From Paracoccaceae bacterium (GTDB taxonomy: Bacteria; Pseudomonadota; Alphaproteobacteria; Rhodobacterales; Rhodobacteraceae), in assembly GCA_014859945.1 (NCBI GenBank), contig JACZKR010000199.1:1-36519 (forward strand): a DNA stretch of 36,519 nucleotides. Reading direction: 5' to 3'. Position 1 is the stretch's first letter. Every line of letters starts with the position of its first letter. The notes under the pieces were generated by a model. It searched no databases. It was given only the letters and a program-made list of their open reading frames with translations, and was not told the DNA's origin. Shown one piece after another: positions 6,380 through 13,378 of this stretch. The position numbers and the translations under genes are program-made.

Positions 6380-7719
6380 ACGTCCAGACCCCCTCTGCCA
6401 CCGTCATGCCGATGAGCAGCCCGGCCGACTATTACGACATGACCCGCGTCCGCCCCGAGGTCGCCGCCGCCATGGCGAAGATCAACGAATTGGGTCCGCT
6501 TTTCGCCGCGCGCGCCAAGGCGGTGGATGACGAGGCGTCCTTCCCGACGGCGAACTACAAGGATCTGGCCGATGCGGGCTTCCTCGGCCTGTCGATCCCG
6601 CAGGAATTCGGCGGCTGGGGCTTTTCGATGGGCGAATACGCCATGGTCGGGGCCGAGATCGCCAAGTACTGCGGCGCGACCGCGCTGACCTTCAACATGC
6701 ACAATTCGTCCATGGCCTGGTCGCGCTTCATGTTCGACATGCCGAACCTGACCGCCGAGGAGAAGGCCGAGTTCGCCCCCCTGCGCGCGCGCCAGTTCAC
6801 CCGGGCGATGAAGGAACGCGCGATCTACTCGCAGCCGATTTCGGAAGGCGGGCAGAACTGGACCTCGAAACCGAACCAGACCCAGTGCCGCGCCACCGAA
6901 GGCGGCTGGAAGATCAACGGGTTCAAGAAGTTCGCCAGCCTTGCGGGCTATTGCGACTATTACACCATCGTCTGCACCGAGGTCTTCGAAGGTATCGAGC
7001 CGCGGCATGAGGACACCATGCTGTTCGTCGTCCACAAGGACGCGCCGGGCCTGACCGTCAAGGGCGACTGGGACCCTCTGGGCATGCGGGGCACCAACAG
7101 CCGCGACCTGATCCTGAAGGATGTCTTCGTCACGGCCGATGACCTGCTGATGCCGCGCGGCATCTTCGGCAAGACGCTGCCCAACTGGCCGCACATGATG
7201 GCCACCCTGTCGCCCACCTACATGGGGGTTGCCCAGGGCGCCTATGATTTCACCATTGCCTATCTGAAGGGCAAGGTTCCGGGCCAGCCGCCGATCGACC
7301 GGCGCATGTATGCGACCAAGCGCGTGGCGATTTCAAAGATGTATGCCCGCCTTGCCAACATGCGGGCGCTGTGGTGGCAGGCTTTCTCGGAAGCCAAGGG
7401 CATGCCGTCCAAGGCCGAAGTGATGCGGATGTATGCCGCGCAGTACAACGTGATGGAGGGCGTGCAGGAAATCACCGCGCTGGCCATCCGCACCTGTGGC
7501 GGCCAGTCGATGCTGAAATCCCTGCCGCTGGAGCGGATGTACCGCGACAGCCGCTGCGGTGCGCTGATGCTGCCCTACACCTCTGAAATCATGGAGGACT
7601 ATATCGGCCTTCTCTCGCTTTATGAGATGGACGAACTGGACAGCGCGCCGGGCGACGAAGGCGGGGCGCGCAGCTCGCTCTGGCGCGGCGATGCCGGCAG
7701 CCTGCGGGGCCTGCGCTGA
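6376..7719 (+). CDS. acyl-CoA dehydrogenase-like flavoprotein, probably a flavin-dependent monooxygenase
   Basis: A 447-residue protein of the acyl-CoA dehydrogenase fold: N-terminal helices (ADAGFLGLSIPQEFGGWGF), a middle beta domain (GWKINGFKKFASLAGYCDYY, DPLGMRGTNSRDL) and a C-terminal helical domain (RTCGGQSM...RMYRDSRCG). Where many acyl-CoA dehydrogenases have the catalytic Glu in an IYEGT motif after the RDxR, this protein reads GALMLPYTSEI, so that Glu is missing. That is seen in relatives that work as two-component flavin monooxygenases (group D, DszC/IacA-like). A flavin reductase in the same operon supports this. The start overlaps the nicX-like stop by ATGA. Fold assignment is firm; monooxygenase activity is inferred. 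Confidence 0.78.
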   Translation: MNVQTPSATVMPMSSPADYYDMTRVRPEVAAAMAKINELGPLFAARAKAVDDEASFPTANYKDLADAGFLGLSIPQEFGGWGFSMGEYAMVGAEIAKYCGATALTFNMHNSSMAWSRFMFDMPNLTAEEKAEFAPLRARQFTRAMKERAIYSQPISEGGQNWTSKPNQTQCRATEGGWKINGFKKFASLAGYCDYYTIVCTEVFEGIEPRHEDTMLFVVHKDAPGLTVKGDWDPLGMRGTNSRDLILKDVFVTADDLLMPRGIFGKTLPNWPHMMATLSPTYMGVAQGAYDFTIAYLKGKVPGQPPIDRRMYATKRVAISKMYARLANMRALWWQAFSEAKGMPSKAEVMRMYAAQYNVMEGVQEITALAIRTCGGQSMLKSLPLERMYRDSRCGALMLPYTSEIMEDYIGLLSLYEMDELDSAPGDEGGARSSLWRGDAGSLRGLR

Positions 7720-9005
7720 TGGGCCGCGACGTCGTTCAGGTTCAGGGCCATCTGCCCCATGCGCCGGACGACGTCTGGCAGACCTTGCGCGATTTCTGCG
7801 GTGTCTGGCATCCGTGGATCGCGACCATGCGGGAAGAACGCGGCCCGGGCGGCGCCCGCATCCGCGCCTTCACCGTGACGGGAGAGGACACGCTTTACCG
7901 CGAGCAGCAGACCTATCTTTCCGACAGCGACCGGGTGCTGGGATACACCCATCTTCAGGGGATCAGGGAATGTGAGGCCTATGACGCCCGCGTCACCGTG
8001 ACCCCTGCCGAAACCGGCGGTTGCCACGTCGGCTGGACGGCCCGGGTCAAGGCGCCTGCCGGCAGGCTGCGTCAGATCTGCGACGGCACGCGCGCGGTGT
8101 TCGAGGCGGGCATCGCAGCCCTGGCACAGCTTCCGGCGCGGGCGCCGGAGCCGAGGGCGGCCCTGCCGGCGCCTGTGGCGGTCGAGACGCTGATCTTTGA
8201 CGACCTTCCGCGTCTGGCGCTGAGCGTGACACCAGAGCGCGGCGACGACCGGCTGTGCCTGTTCCTGCACGGCATCGGCGGCGCGCGGACGAACTGGCTG
8301 GATCAGTTGCAGGCCGTGGGCGGCACGATCCGCGCCGCCGCGCTGGACCTGCGCGGCTATGGCGACAGCAGCCTGGGCGCCCGGCAATCAACGGTCGATG
8401 ACTATTGCGCGGACATCCTGCGGGTGGCCGCGCGGCTGGGCGCGCGGCGGCTGGTGCTGGTGGGCCTGTCCTACGGGTCGTGGATCGCCACGTCCTTTGC
8501 CATGCATCACCCCGAGATGCTGGATGCCCTTGTCCTGTCGGGCGGCTGCACCGGCATGTCCGAAGCCGGCCCCGATGAACGCGAGGCCTTCCGTCTTAGC
8601 CGCGAGGTGCCGCTGAACGCCGGTCAGGTGCCGGCCGATTTCGCTCCCGCAGTGGTCAAGGTGCTGGCCAGCCCCGGCGCTGGCGAAGCGGTCCGCCAAC
8701 GGCTTTATGACAGCATGGCGGCAATTCCCGCCGCGACCTACCGCGATGCGCTGAACTGCTTCACCAATCCGCTTGAGCGCTTTGACTTTTCCCGCCTGAC
8801 CATGCCGGTCCTGCTGATGACGGGTGAGCATGACCGGCTGGCCCCGCCGGCCGAAATCCGTGGCGTTGCCGGGCGCATCTGGGACGCCGCGCCGCGCCCC
8901 GATGTCCGGTTTGAGGTGATCGCGGGCGCGGGCCATGTCTGCAACATCGAAGCGCCCGAAACCTTCTCACGCCACCTTCTGGACCTGATCGGCCGCCTGC
9001 CATGA
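7719..9005 (+). CDS. SRPBCC domain fused to alpha/beta hydrolase (NicD-like)
   Basis: The 428 residues hold two domains. Residues 1-145 look like a START/SRPBCC ligand-binding barrel (polyketide cyclase 2 family; VQGHLPHAPDDVWQTLRDF, ending in a long helix near 130). Residues 155-428 are an alpha/beta hydrolase with oxyanion motif HGIGG (184-188), nucleophile Ser251 in GLSYGS, Asp372 in GEHDRLAPP and His406 in GAGHVCNIEAP. In nicotinate and picolinate degradation an alpha/beta hydrolase (NicD/PicE) removes formate from N-formylmaleamate, the product of NicX. The position two genes after the nicX-like gene suggests the same role here. The fusion to SRPBCC is unusual. It overlaps both neighbours by ATGA. 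Confidence 0.82.
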   Translation: MGRDVVQVQGHLPHAPDDVWQTLRDFCGVWHPWIATMREERGPGGARIRAFTVTGEDTLYREQQTYLSDSDRVLGYTHLQGIRECEAYDARVTVTPAETGGCHVGWTARVKAPAGRLRQICDGTRAVFEAGIAALAQLPARAPEPRAALPAPVAVETLIFDDLPRLALSVTPERGDDRLCLFLHGIGGARTNWLDQLQAVGGTIRAAALDLRGYGDSSLGARQSTVDDYCADILRVAARLGARRLVLVGLSYGSWIATSFAMHHPEMLDALVLSGGCTGMSEAGPDEREAFRLSREVPLNAGQVPADFAPAVVKVLASPGAGEAVRQRLYDSMAAIPAATYRDALNCFTNPLERFDFSRLTMPVLLMTGEHDRLAPPAEIRGVAGRIWDAAPRPDVRFEVIAGAGHVCNIEAPETFSRHLLDLIGRLP

Positions 9006-9688
9006 CCAAACTGCCCCGCCGCGAACAGAACCGCCTGAACCGTGAGCGCCAGATTCTGGACGCCGCGCTGAAGATCTTCGGTGCGACCGGCTATACCGGC
9101 GCCACGATGGATGCCGTCGCGGCCGAGGCCGGGGTGACGAAGCCCACGCTTTATTCCTACTTCCCGTCGAAAGAGTCGCTTTTCCAGGCGATGATGCTGG
9201 GCAAGCGCGACCTGATGCTGGATGTGTTCGAACATCCTTCCAAGGCGGGCATGGTCGCGGATCTTCTGGTTTTCGCCTGGGCCTATGCCGATACGGTCAT
9301 GCGGCCAGAAATGCTGTCGCTGGCCCGTCTGATCATCGGCGAGGTGCAGCGTTTCCCGGAGATCGGCCGGGCCTATCAGGCCAGCGGTCCCGATCACCTT
9401 CTGCGGGGGATCATGCGCTATCTGGAAGGGCAGCGCCGTGCCGGGCGGCTGGCATTCGACGATGCCGAACTGGCCGCGCAGGACCTGTGGGGCCTGATCC
9501 TGTCGGCGCCGCGGACCCAGGCGCTTTACATGCCCGATGCCCTTCCCGACCGGGCCACGCTTGAACGCTATATCCTGAATGGTCTGCGGGTCTTTCTGAA
9601 GGCCTACTCGACCACGCCAGCGCCCGATCTTGAACAACTTGAAGCGCTTAAAGGCGCCCCTTCCCAACAGGTGAACCATGACGCTTGA
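9002..9688 (+). CDS. TetR/AcrR-family transcriptional regulator
   Basis: A 228-residue regulator with a canonical TetR DNA-binding domain at about 10-60 (ILDAALKIFGATGYTGATMD, AGVTKPTLYSYFPSKESLFQ) and a helical ligand-binding C-terminus of the AcrR-C type. It lies inside the operon, overlapping the hydrolase stop by ATGA and the next gene by 11 bp, so its level follows operon transcription. It may provide a second, substrate-responsive layer of control beside the GntR protein. No operator could be assigned to it. Confidence 0.9.
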   Translation: MTKLPRREQNRLNRERQILDAALKIFGATGYTGATMDAVAAEAGVTKPTLYSYFPSKESLFQAMMLGKRDLMLDVFEHPSKAGMVADLLVFAWAYADTVMRPEMLSLARLIIGEVQRFPEIGRAYQASGPDHLLRGIMRYLEGQRRAGRLAFDDAELAAQDLWGLILSAPRTQALYMPDALPDRATLERYILNGLRVFLKAYSTTPAPDLEQLEALKGAPSQQVNHDA

Positions 9689-11018
9689 CGACTTCCTCGC
9701 CGACCCCGGCAGCCGATTTGCCACGGTCGCGATGACGGATACCAACGGCCTTCTGCGCGGTCAGATGGTTTCGGCCCGCAGCCTGAAGGGCGTGGCCAAG
9801 GCCGGCATGGGCATGGCCCCGGCGCAGCTGGCGCTGGACCCGACCGACGTGCATCTGAACCTGCCGGGCGTGAATGACGACTCGGGCGACTTCCACGACG
9901 ATCCGCTGGTCCTTGATCCGGCCAGCGTCCGCCGCCTGCCGTGGTCGAAGCCGGGTCATGACCTTCTGGTGCTGTCGAACTTTACCGGCCAGTCCGGGGA
10001 GCTTTGCCCGCGCTCGATCCTGTCAAAGGTTCTGGCCCGGGCGGCCGAGGCCGGGTTCTTCCCGAAATACGGGATGGAGCTGGAATACACCCTGTTCGAT
10101 GAAACGCCGGAAAGCGCCAAGGCCAAGGGTTATCGCCATCTCAAGCCCGCGACGCTGCATGCCAGCCATGACCTGATCATCTATCAGGCGGTTCAGACCG
10201 AATGGTATGAGGCGCTGGCCGCGATCTGCGAGCCGCTGAAGATCGACCTTGCTAAGATGCACGAGGAAATCGGCGCGGGCTTCATGGAATGCTGCATCGG
10301 CGCGGGTGAGGGGCTGGAACCCGCTGACCAGCTGGTGCTGCTGAAGAACTTCCTGCGGGCGCTGGCCCTGCGACAGGGCAAATCGGTCACCTTCATGCCG
10401 CGCTGGAACGAAGAGGCCGACAGCCAATCGATCCACCTGCACATGAGCCTGAAGGACAAGGCCGGAACCCCGCTGTTCTGGGACGCCAGCCAGAAGAACG
10501 GGGTCAGCCAGCTGTTCCGCTGGTTCTTGGGCGGGCTGCAGGCCTACATCGGCGACATGACCCTGGTCTTCCAGCCCACGGTCAACAGCTATCGCCGCTT
10601 TGCGCCGGGCACCTTCGCGCCGCCCGGGCTGACCTGGGGGTATGAGAACCGCACCACCTGCTTCCGGCTTGTGGGCCATGATCCGGGGTCGCTGCGGGTG
10701 GAAAACCGCCTGCCGGGCGCCGATACCAACCCCTACCTGACCGCCGCTGCCACCCTTGCGGCCGGGATCGCCGGCATCCTTGGCAAGGTCGAACCCGAGC
10801 CCGAGGTCATCGGTTCGGGCTATGCGCAGGCCCCGTCGCGGGACTTTGCCCGCTCGATGCCCGAGGCGATCAGCCGGTTGCGCGGGTCGGCTTTCGCCCG
10901 CGACTGGCTGGGCGACCGCTTCGTCGACGGCTTCACCGCCACCCGCGAAAGCCAGCATGACGAATTCCGCCGCCGGGTTCCCGATGTGGAACTGCAGCGC
11001 TTCTTCGATCTGGGTTAG
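9678..11018 (+). CDS. glutamine synthetase-like ligase
   Basis: A 446-residue protein of the glutamine synthetase fold. The beta-grasp N-terminus (FATVAMTDTNGLLRGQMV) and catalytic motifs are present: MELEYTLF (Glu-x-Glu), SIHLHMSLKD (ATP/metal His), NRTTCFRL and RVENRLPGADTNPYL (Arg-x-Glu-x-Arg). The usual ExGPGQxE loop reads EEIGAGFMECC, unlike housekeeping GlnA. Family members outside GlnA ligate glutamate to amines (putrescine PuuA, methylamide GMAS, isopropylamine IpuC, anilines TdnQ/AtdA1). By context it may gamma-glutamylate an amine substrate or detoxify an amine or ammonia released by the pathway. The substrate is unknown. The start overlaps the TetR gene, which supports co-translation. 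Confidence 0.82.
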   Translation: MTLDDFLADPGSRFATVAMTDTNGLLRGQMVSARSLKGVAKAGMGMAPAQLALDPTDVHLNLPGVNDDSGDFHDDPLVLDPASVRRLPWSKPGHDLLVLSNFTGQSGELCPRSILSKVLARAAEAGFFPKYGMELEYTLFDETPESAKAKGYRHLKPATLHASHDLIIYQAVQTEWYEALAAICEPLKIDLAKMHEEIGAGFMECCIGAGEGLEPADQLVLLKNFLRALALRQGKSVTFMPRWNEEADSQSIHLHMSLKDKAGTPLFWDASQKNGVSQLFRWFLGGLQAYIGDMTLVFQPTVNSYRRFAPGTFAPPGLTWGYENRTTCFRLVGHDPGSLRVENRLPGADTNPYLTAAATLAAGIAGILGKVEPEPEVIGSGYAQAPSRDFARSMPEAISRLRGSAFARDWLGDRFVDGFTATRESQHDEFRRRVPDVELQRFFDLG

Positions 11019-11021
11019 GCC

Positions 11022-11531
11022 ATGGATCTGCGCGCCGCATTCCTTGAAGGCATGAGCCGGGCCGCAACCTTCGTCGCGGTCGCCACGACCGACGGTGAGG
11101 GCGGGCGTTTCGGTGTCACCGTCTCGTCGCTGACCTCGGTTTCGGCCGACGGCGATCACCCCTCGCTTCTGCTGTGTATCCACCATCTGTCGCCGGTGGG
11201 GGCCGCGATCCTGAAGAACCGGTATTTCTGTGCCAATCTTCTGGCCGAACCTCAGCAGGATGTGGCGAACCTCTTCGCGGGGCGCGGCGGTTCGGGCGAC
11301 CACGCCGACCGTTTCACCCGCGCCGCATGGCAGCCGGGCGAACATGGTCAGCCCCTTCTGGCCGGCGCCACCGCCACTTTCGAATGCCGTCTGGCGACGG
11401 CGCTTCTGTGGGAGACCCATCACATCATTGTCGGCCGCGCCACCTCGGTGCGGCTGTCGGACAATTCCTCGGCGCTGCTCTACGGGCAGCGCGCCTACCG
11501 CAAGGCCATCCACCTGACGACTGACACCTGA
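11022..11531 (+). CDS. NAD(P)H:flavin oxidoreductase component
   Basis: The 169 residues form a compact flavin reductase domain of the two-component monooxygenase type: GRFGVTVSSLTSVSADGDHP near residue 30, NRYFCANLLAEPQQDVANLF, and a C-terminal HHIIVGRATSVRL strand. These enzymes reduce FMN or FAD with NAD(P)H and pass it to a partner oxygenase. The best local partner is the acyl-CoA-dehydrogenase-like protein at 6376 in the same operon. The start is 3 bp after the ligase stop. Confidence 0.85.
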   Translation: MDLRAAFLEGMSRAATFVAVATTDGEGGRFGVTVSSLTSVSADGDHPSLLLCIHHLSPVGAAILKNRYFCANLLAEPQQDVANLFAGRGGSGDHADRFTRAAWQPGEHGQPLLAGATATFECRLATALLWETHHIIVGRATSVRLSDNSSALLYGQRAYRKAIHLTTDT

Positions 11532-11611
11532 AAGCTGACCCCGCGGCCACTCCGGCCGCGACAACCGCATTCCGGCACCAAGACCGGACTCTGCGCAACA
11601 CGGAGGGACGC

Positions 11612-13060
11612 ATGTCTGACACTACCGGAATCGGAACCAACAGGCTTCGACGCAATTCGCTGGGGCTTGTCGCCGTCACCTTCATGGTGATCTCGGCCGC
11701 CGCTCCGCTGACGGGGGTCGCTGGCGCCATGCCGCTGGCCTTCCTCCTGGGCAACGGCACGGGCGTGCCGCTGACCTTCATCCTTCTGACGCTGGTCATG
11801 CTGGCCTTCGCCGCCGGCTATGTCGCGATGAGCCGCCATGTGATCAATGCCGGCGCCTTCTACGCCTATGCCGCGCGCGGCCTTGGCGGCAACGCGGGCG
11901 GGGCCGTCGCCCTGATCGCGCTGGTGGCCTACAACGCCATGCAGTTCGGCCTGATCGGACTTCTGGGCGGGATATCCGCCGGGGTCTTCAGCCAGTTCGG
12001 TCTGACGCTGGACTGGTGGGTTTACAGCCTGATCGCCGTCGTTCTGGTCGGGATTCTGGGCTATCGTCAGGTCGATCTGTCGGCCAAGGTGATGGTGGTT
12101 CTGGTCGGCCTTGAATACCTGATCGTGCTGATCGTCGACTTCGCCATCCTCGGGTCGGGCGGGGCCGAAGGTTCGGGGCTTGCCGTCAACATCTTCGACG
12201 TCTCGGCCCTGACATCGGGTTCGCTGACGGCCGCGGTGCTGTTCTGCCTTGGCTCGTTCATCGGCATCGAGGCGACGACGATCTACGGTGAAGAGGCCCG
12301 TGACCCCGAGCGTACGATCCCGCGCGCGACTTATCTGTCGATCCTGATGATCGGCGTCTTCTTCGTCTTCACCACCTGGCTGATGATCGCCGGCACCGGT
12401 GCCGACAAGCTGATTGAAACCATCGGCGGCCTGCCCGACCCGACGATCCACTTCTTCGTTCTGGCCGAAACCTACACCAATCCGACCGTTTCGATGATTG
12501 CCGGTCTCTTGCTGGTCTCCAGCCTTTTCGCCGCACTTTCGGCCTTCCACAACTACATCGCCCGCTATTCCTATGTCGCGGGCCGCGACGGACTGCTGCC
12601 GGCGGCTTTCGGCCGGACCCATGACGCGCACCAAAGCCCGCATATCGGCTCGGTCGTGCAGACCATCGGCGCGCTGATCGTTCTGGCCGTCTTTGCCGGG
12701 CTGGGTCTGGACCCGATCCTGAACATGTTCACCTGGGTCAGCCAGGTCGGCACGCTGGGCGTGATCGGGATGATGGCCATCACCTCGCTGTCGGTGATCG
12801 TGTTCTTCACGAAGAAGGGCGGGGGTTCGGCGCTGTCAACCCTGATCCTGCCCACCATCGCAGGGCTGATCATGCTGGCGCTGTTCGTCTATATCTTCGT
12901 GAACTACGGCGATCTGACCGGCACCACCGGCGGCGGGCTGAGCGTGATCCTGCCTTCGCTGATCCCGGCGGGCGGTGTTCTTGGCCTTCTGCTGGCCCGG
13001 CGGCTGAATGCGGTGGACCCGGCGCGCTTTACCCGGATGGGAACCACGCTGCCCGACTGA
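11612..13060 (+). CDS. APC-superfamily amino acid/amine permease
   Basis: A 482-residue integral membrane transporter with about 12 hydrophobic segments. The first reads LGLVAVTFMVISAAAPLTGV, the APC family signature region, and GIEATTIYGEEARDPERTIP follows TM6. APC permeases import amino acids, amines and related cations by proton or sodium coupling across the inner membrane. It lies 80 bp after the flavin reductase with a GGAGGGA ribosome site (11602-11608) and may be read through from the same operon. It is the likely uptake system for the island's nitrogenous substrate. It ends at a strong hairpin facing the molybdenum hydroxylase operon. Confidence 0.88.
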   Translation: MSDTTGIGTNRLRRNSLGLVAVTFMVISAAAPLTGVAGAMPLAFLLGNGTGVPLTFILLTLVMLAFAAGYVAMSRHVINAGAFYAYAARGLGGNAGGAVALIALVAYNAMQFGLIGLLGGISAGVFSQFGLTLDWWVYSLIAVVLVGILGYRQVDLSAKVMVVLVGLEYLIVLIVDFAILGSGGAEGSGLAVNIFDVSALTSGSLTAAVLFCLGSFIGIEATTIYGEEARDPERTIPRATYLSILMIGVFFVFTTWLMIAGTGADKLIETIGGLPDPTIHFFVLAETYTNPTVSMIAGLLLVSSLFAALSAFHNYIARYSYVAGRDGLLPAAFGRTHDAHQSPHIGSVVQTIGALIVLAVFAGLGLDPILNMFTWVSQVGTLGVIGMMAITSLSVIVFFTKKGGGSALSTLILPTIAGLIMLALFVYIFVNYGDLTGTTGGGLSVILPSLIPAGGVLGLLLARRLNAVDPARFTRMGTTLPD

Positions 13061-13075
13061 CCCTGGGGGAAACGA

Positions 13076-13109
13076 CAAGGCCGGCCGGACGCAAGTCCGG
13101 CCGGCCTTG
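13076..13109. terminator. bidirectional terminator-like hairpin
   Basis: A perfect 15-bp stem (13076-13090 pairing with 13095-13109, core CCGGCCGGAC) closed by a GCAA tetraloop of the GNRA type lies between the converging permease and moaD-like genes. It is very GC-rich. Both flanks have only weak T content, but its place between two convergent stops fits transcription termination in both directions. Confidence 0.75.
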
Positions 13110-13129
13110 CCTTGTTCAGGCAAACCGCT

Positions 13130-13372
13130 TTAGCCGCCCTTCAGCGCCTGCAGCAGGAAGATCTCGGCATCCGGCGCGATGGTGGCGTGACGGTTCGGCA
13201 TGACTTCACCGTTCACCACCACCGAAACGCCGCCCTTCAGAATCGGCTCCAGCCCCGGATGCAGGGCGACAAGCGCCTGCAAGGCTTCGGCGATGGTTGC
13301 AGCCTGCACCTCGACCACGCGGGCACCATCGGTGAACCGCGCAAGGCTGGACCACAGGTTGACCGCAACCAT
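13130..13372 (-). CDS. MoaD/ThiS-family sulfur carrier protein
   Basis: An 80-residue ubiquitin-like protein (MVAVNLWSSLARFTDG, then LEPILKGGVSVVVNGE) ending in LKGG. The terminal Gly-Gly is the adenylation and thiocarboxylation site in MoaD and ThiS. MoaD proteins donate sulfur for molybdopterin formation. It sits 6 bp after the molybdenum subunit gene, so it is probably a pathway-dedicated sulfur carrier that boosts cofactor supply for that hydroxylase. It is the last gene of the minus-strand operon. Confidence 0.82.
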   Translation of the reverse strand: MVAVNLWSSLARFTDGARVVEVQAATIAEALQALVALHPGLEPILKGGVSVVVNGEVMPNRHATIAPDAEIFLLQALKGG

Positions 13373-13378
13373 CCTGCC

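Noticed and set aside
11532-11611. Promoter or GntR-box before the APC permease
   Set aside because: The 80-bp gap has small GC repeats (GCGGCCACTCCGGCCGC) but no -35/-10 pair or TTTCGAAA core, so the permease is treated as a probable operon member.
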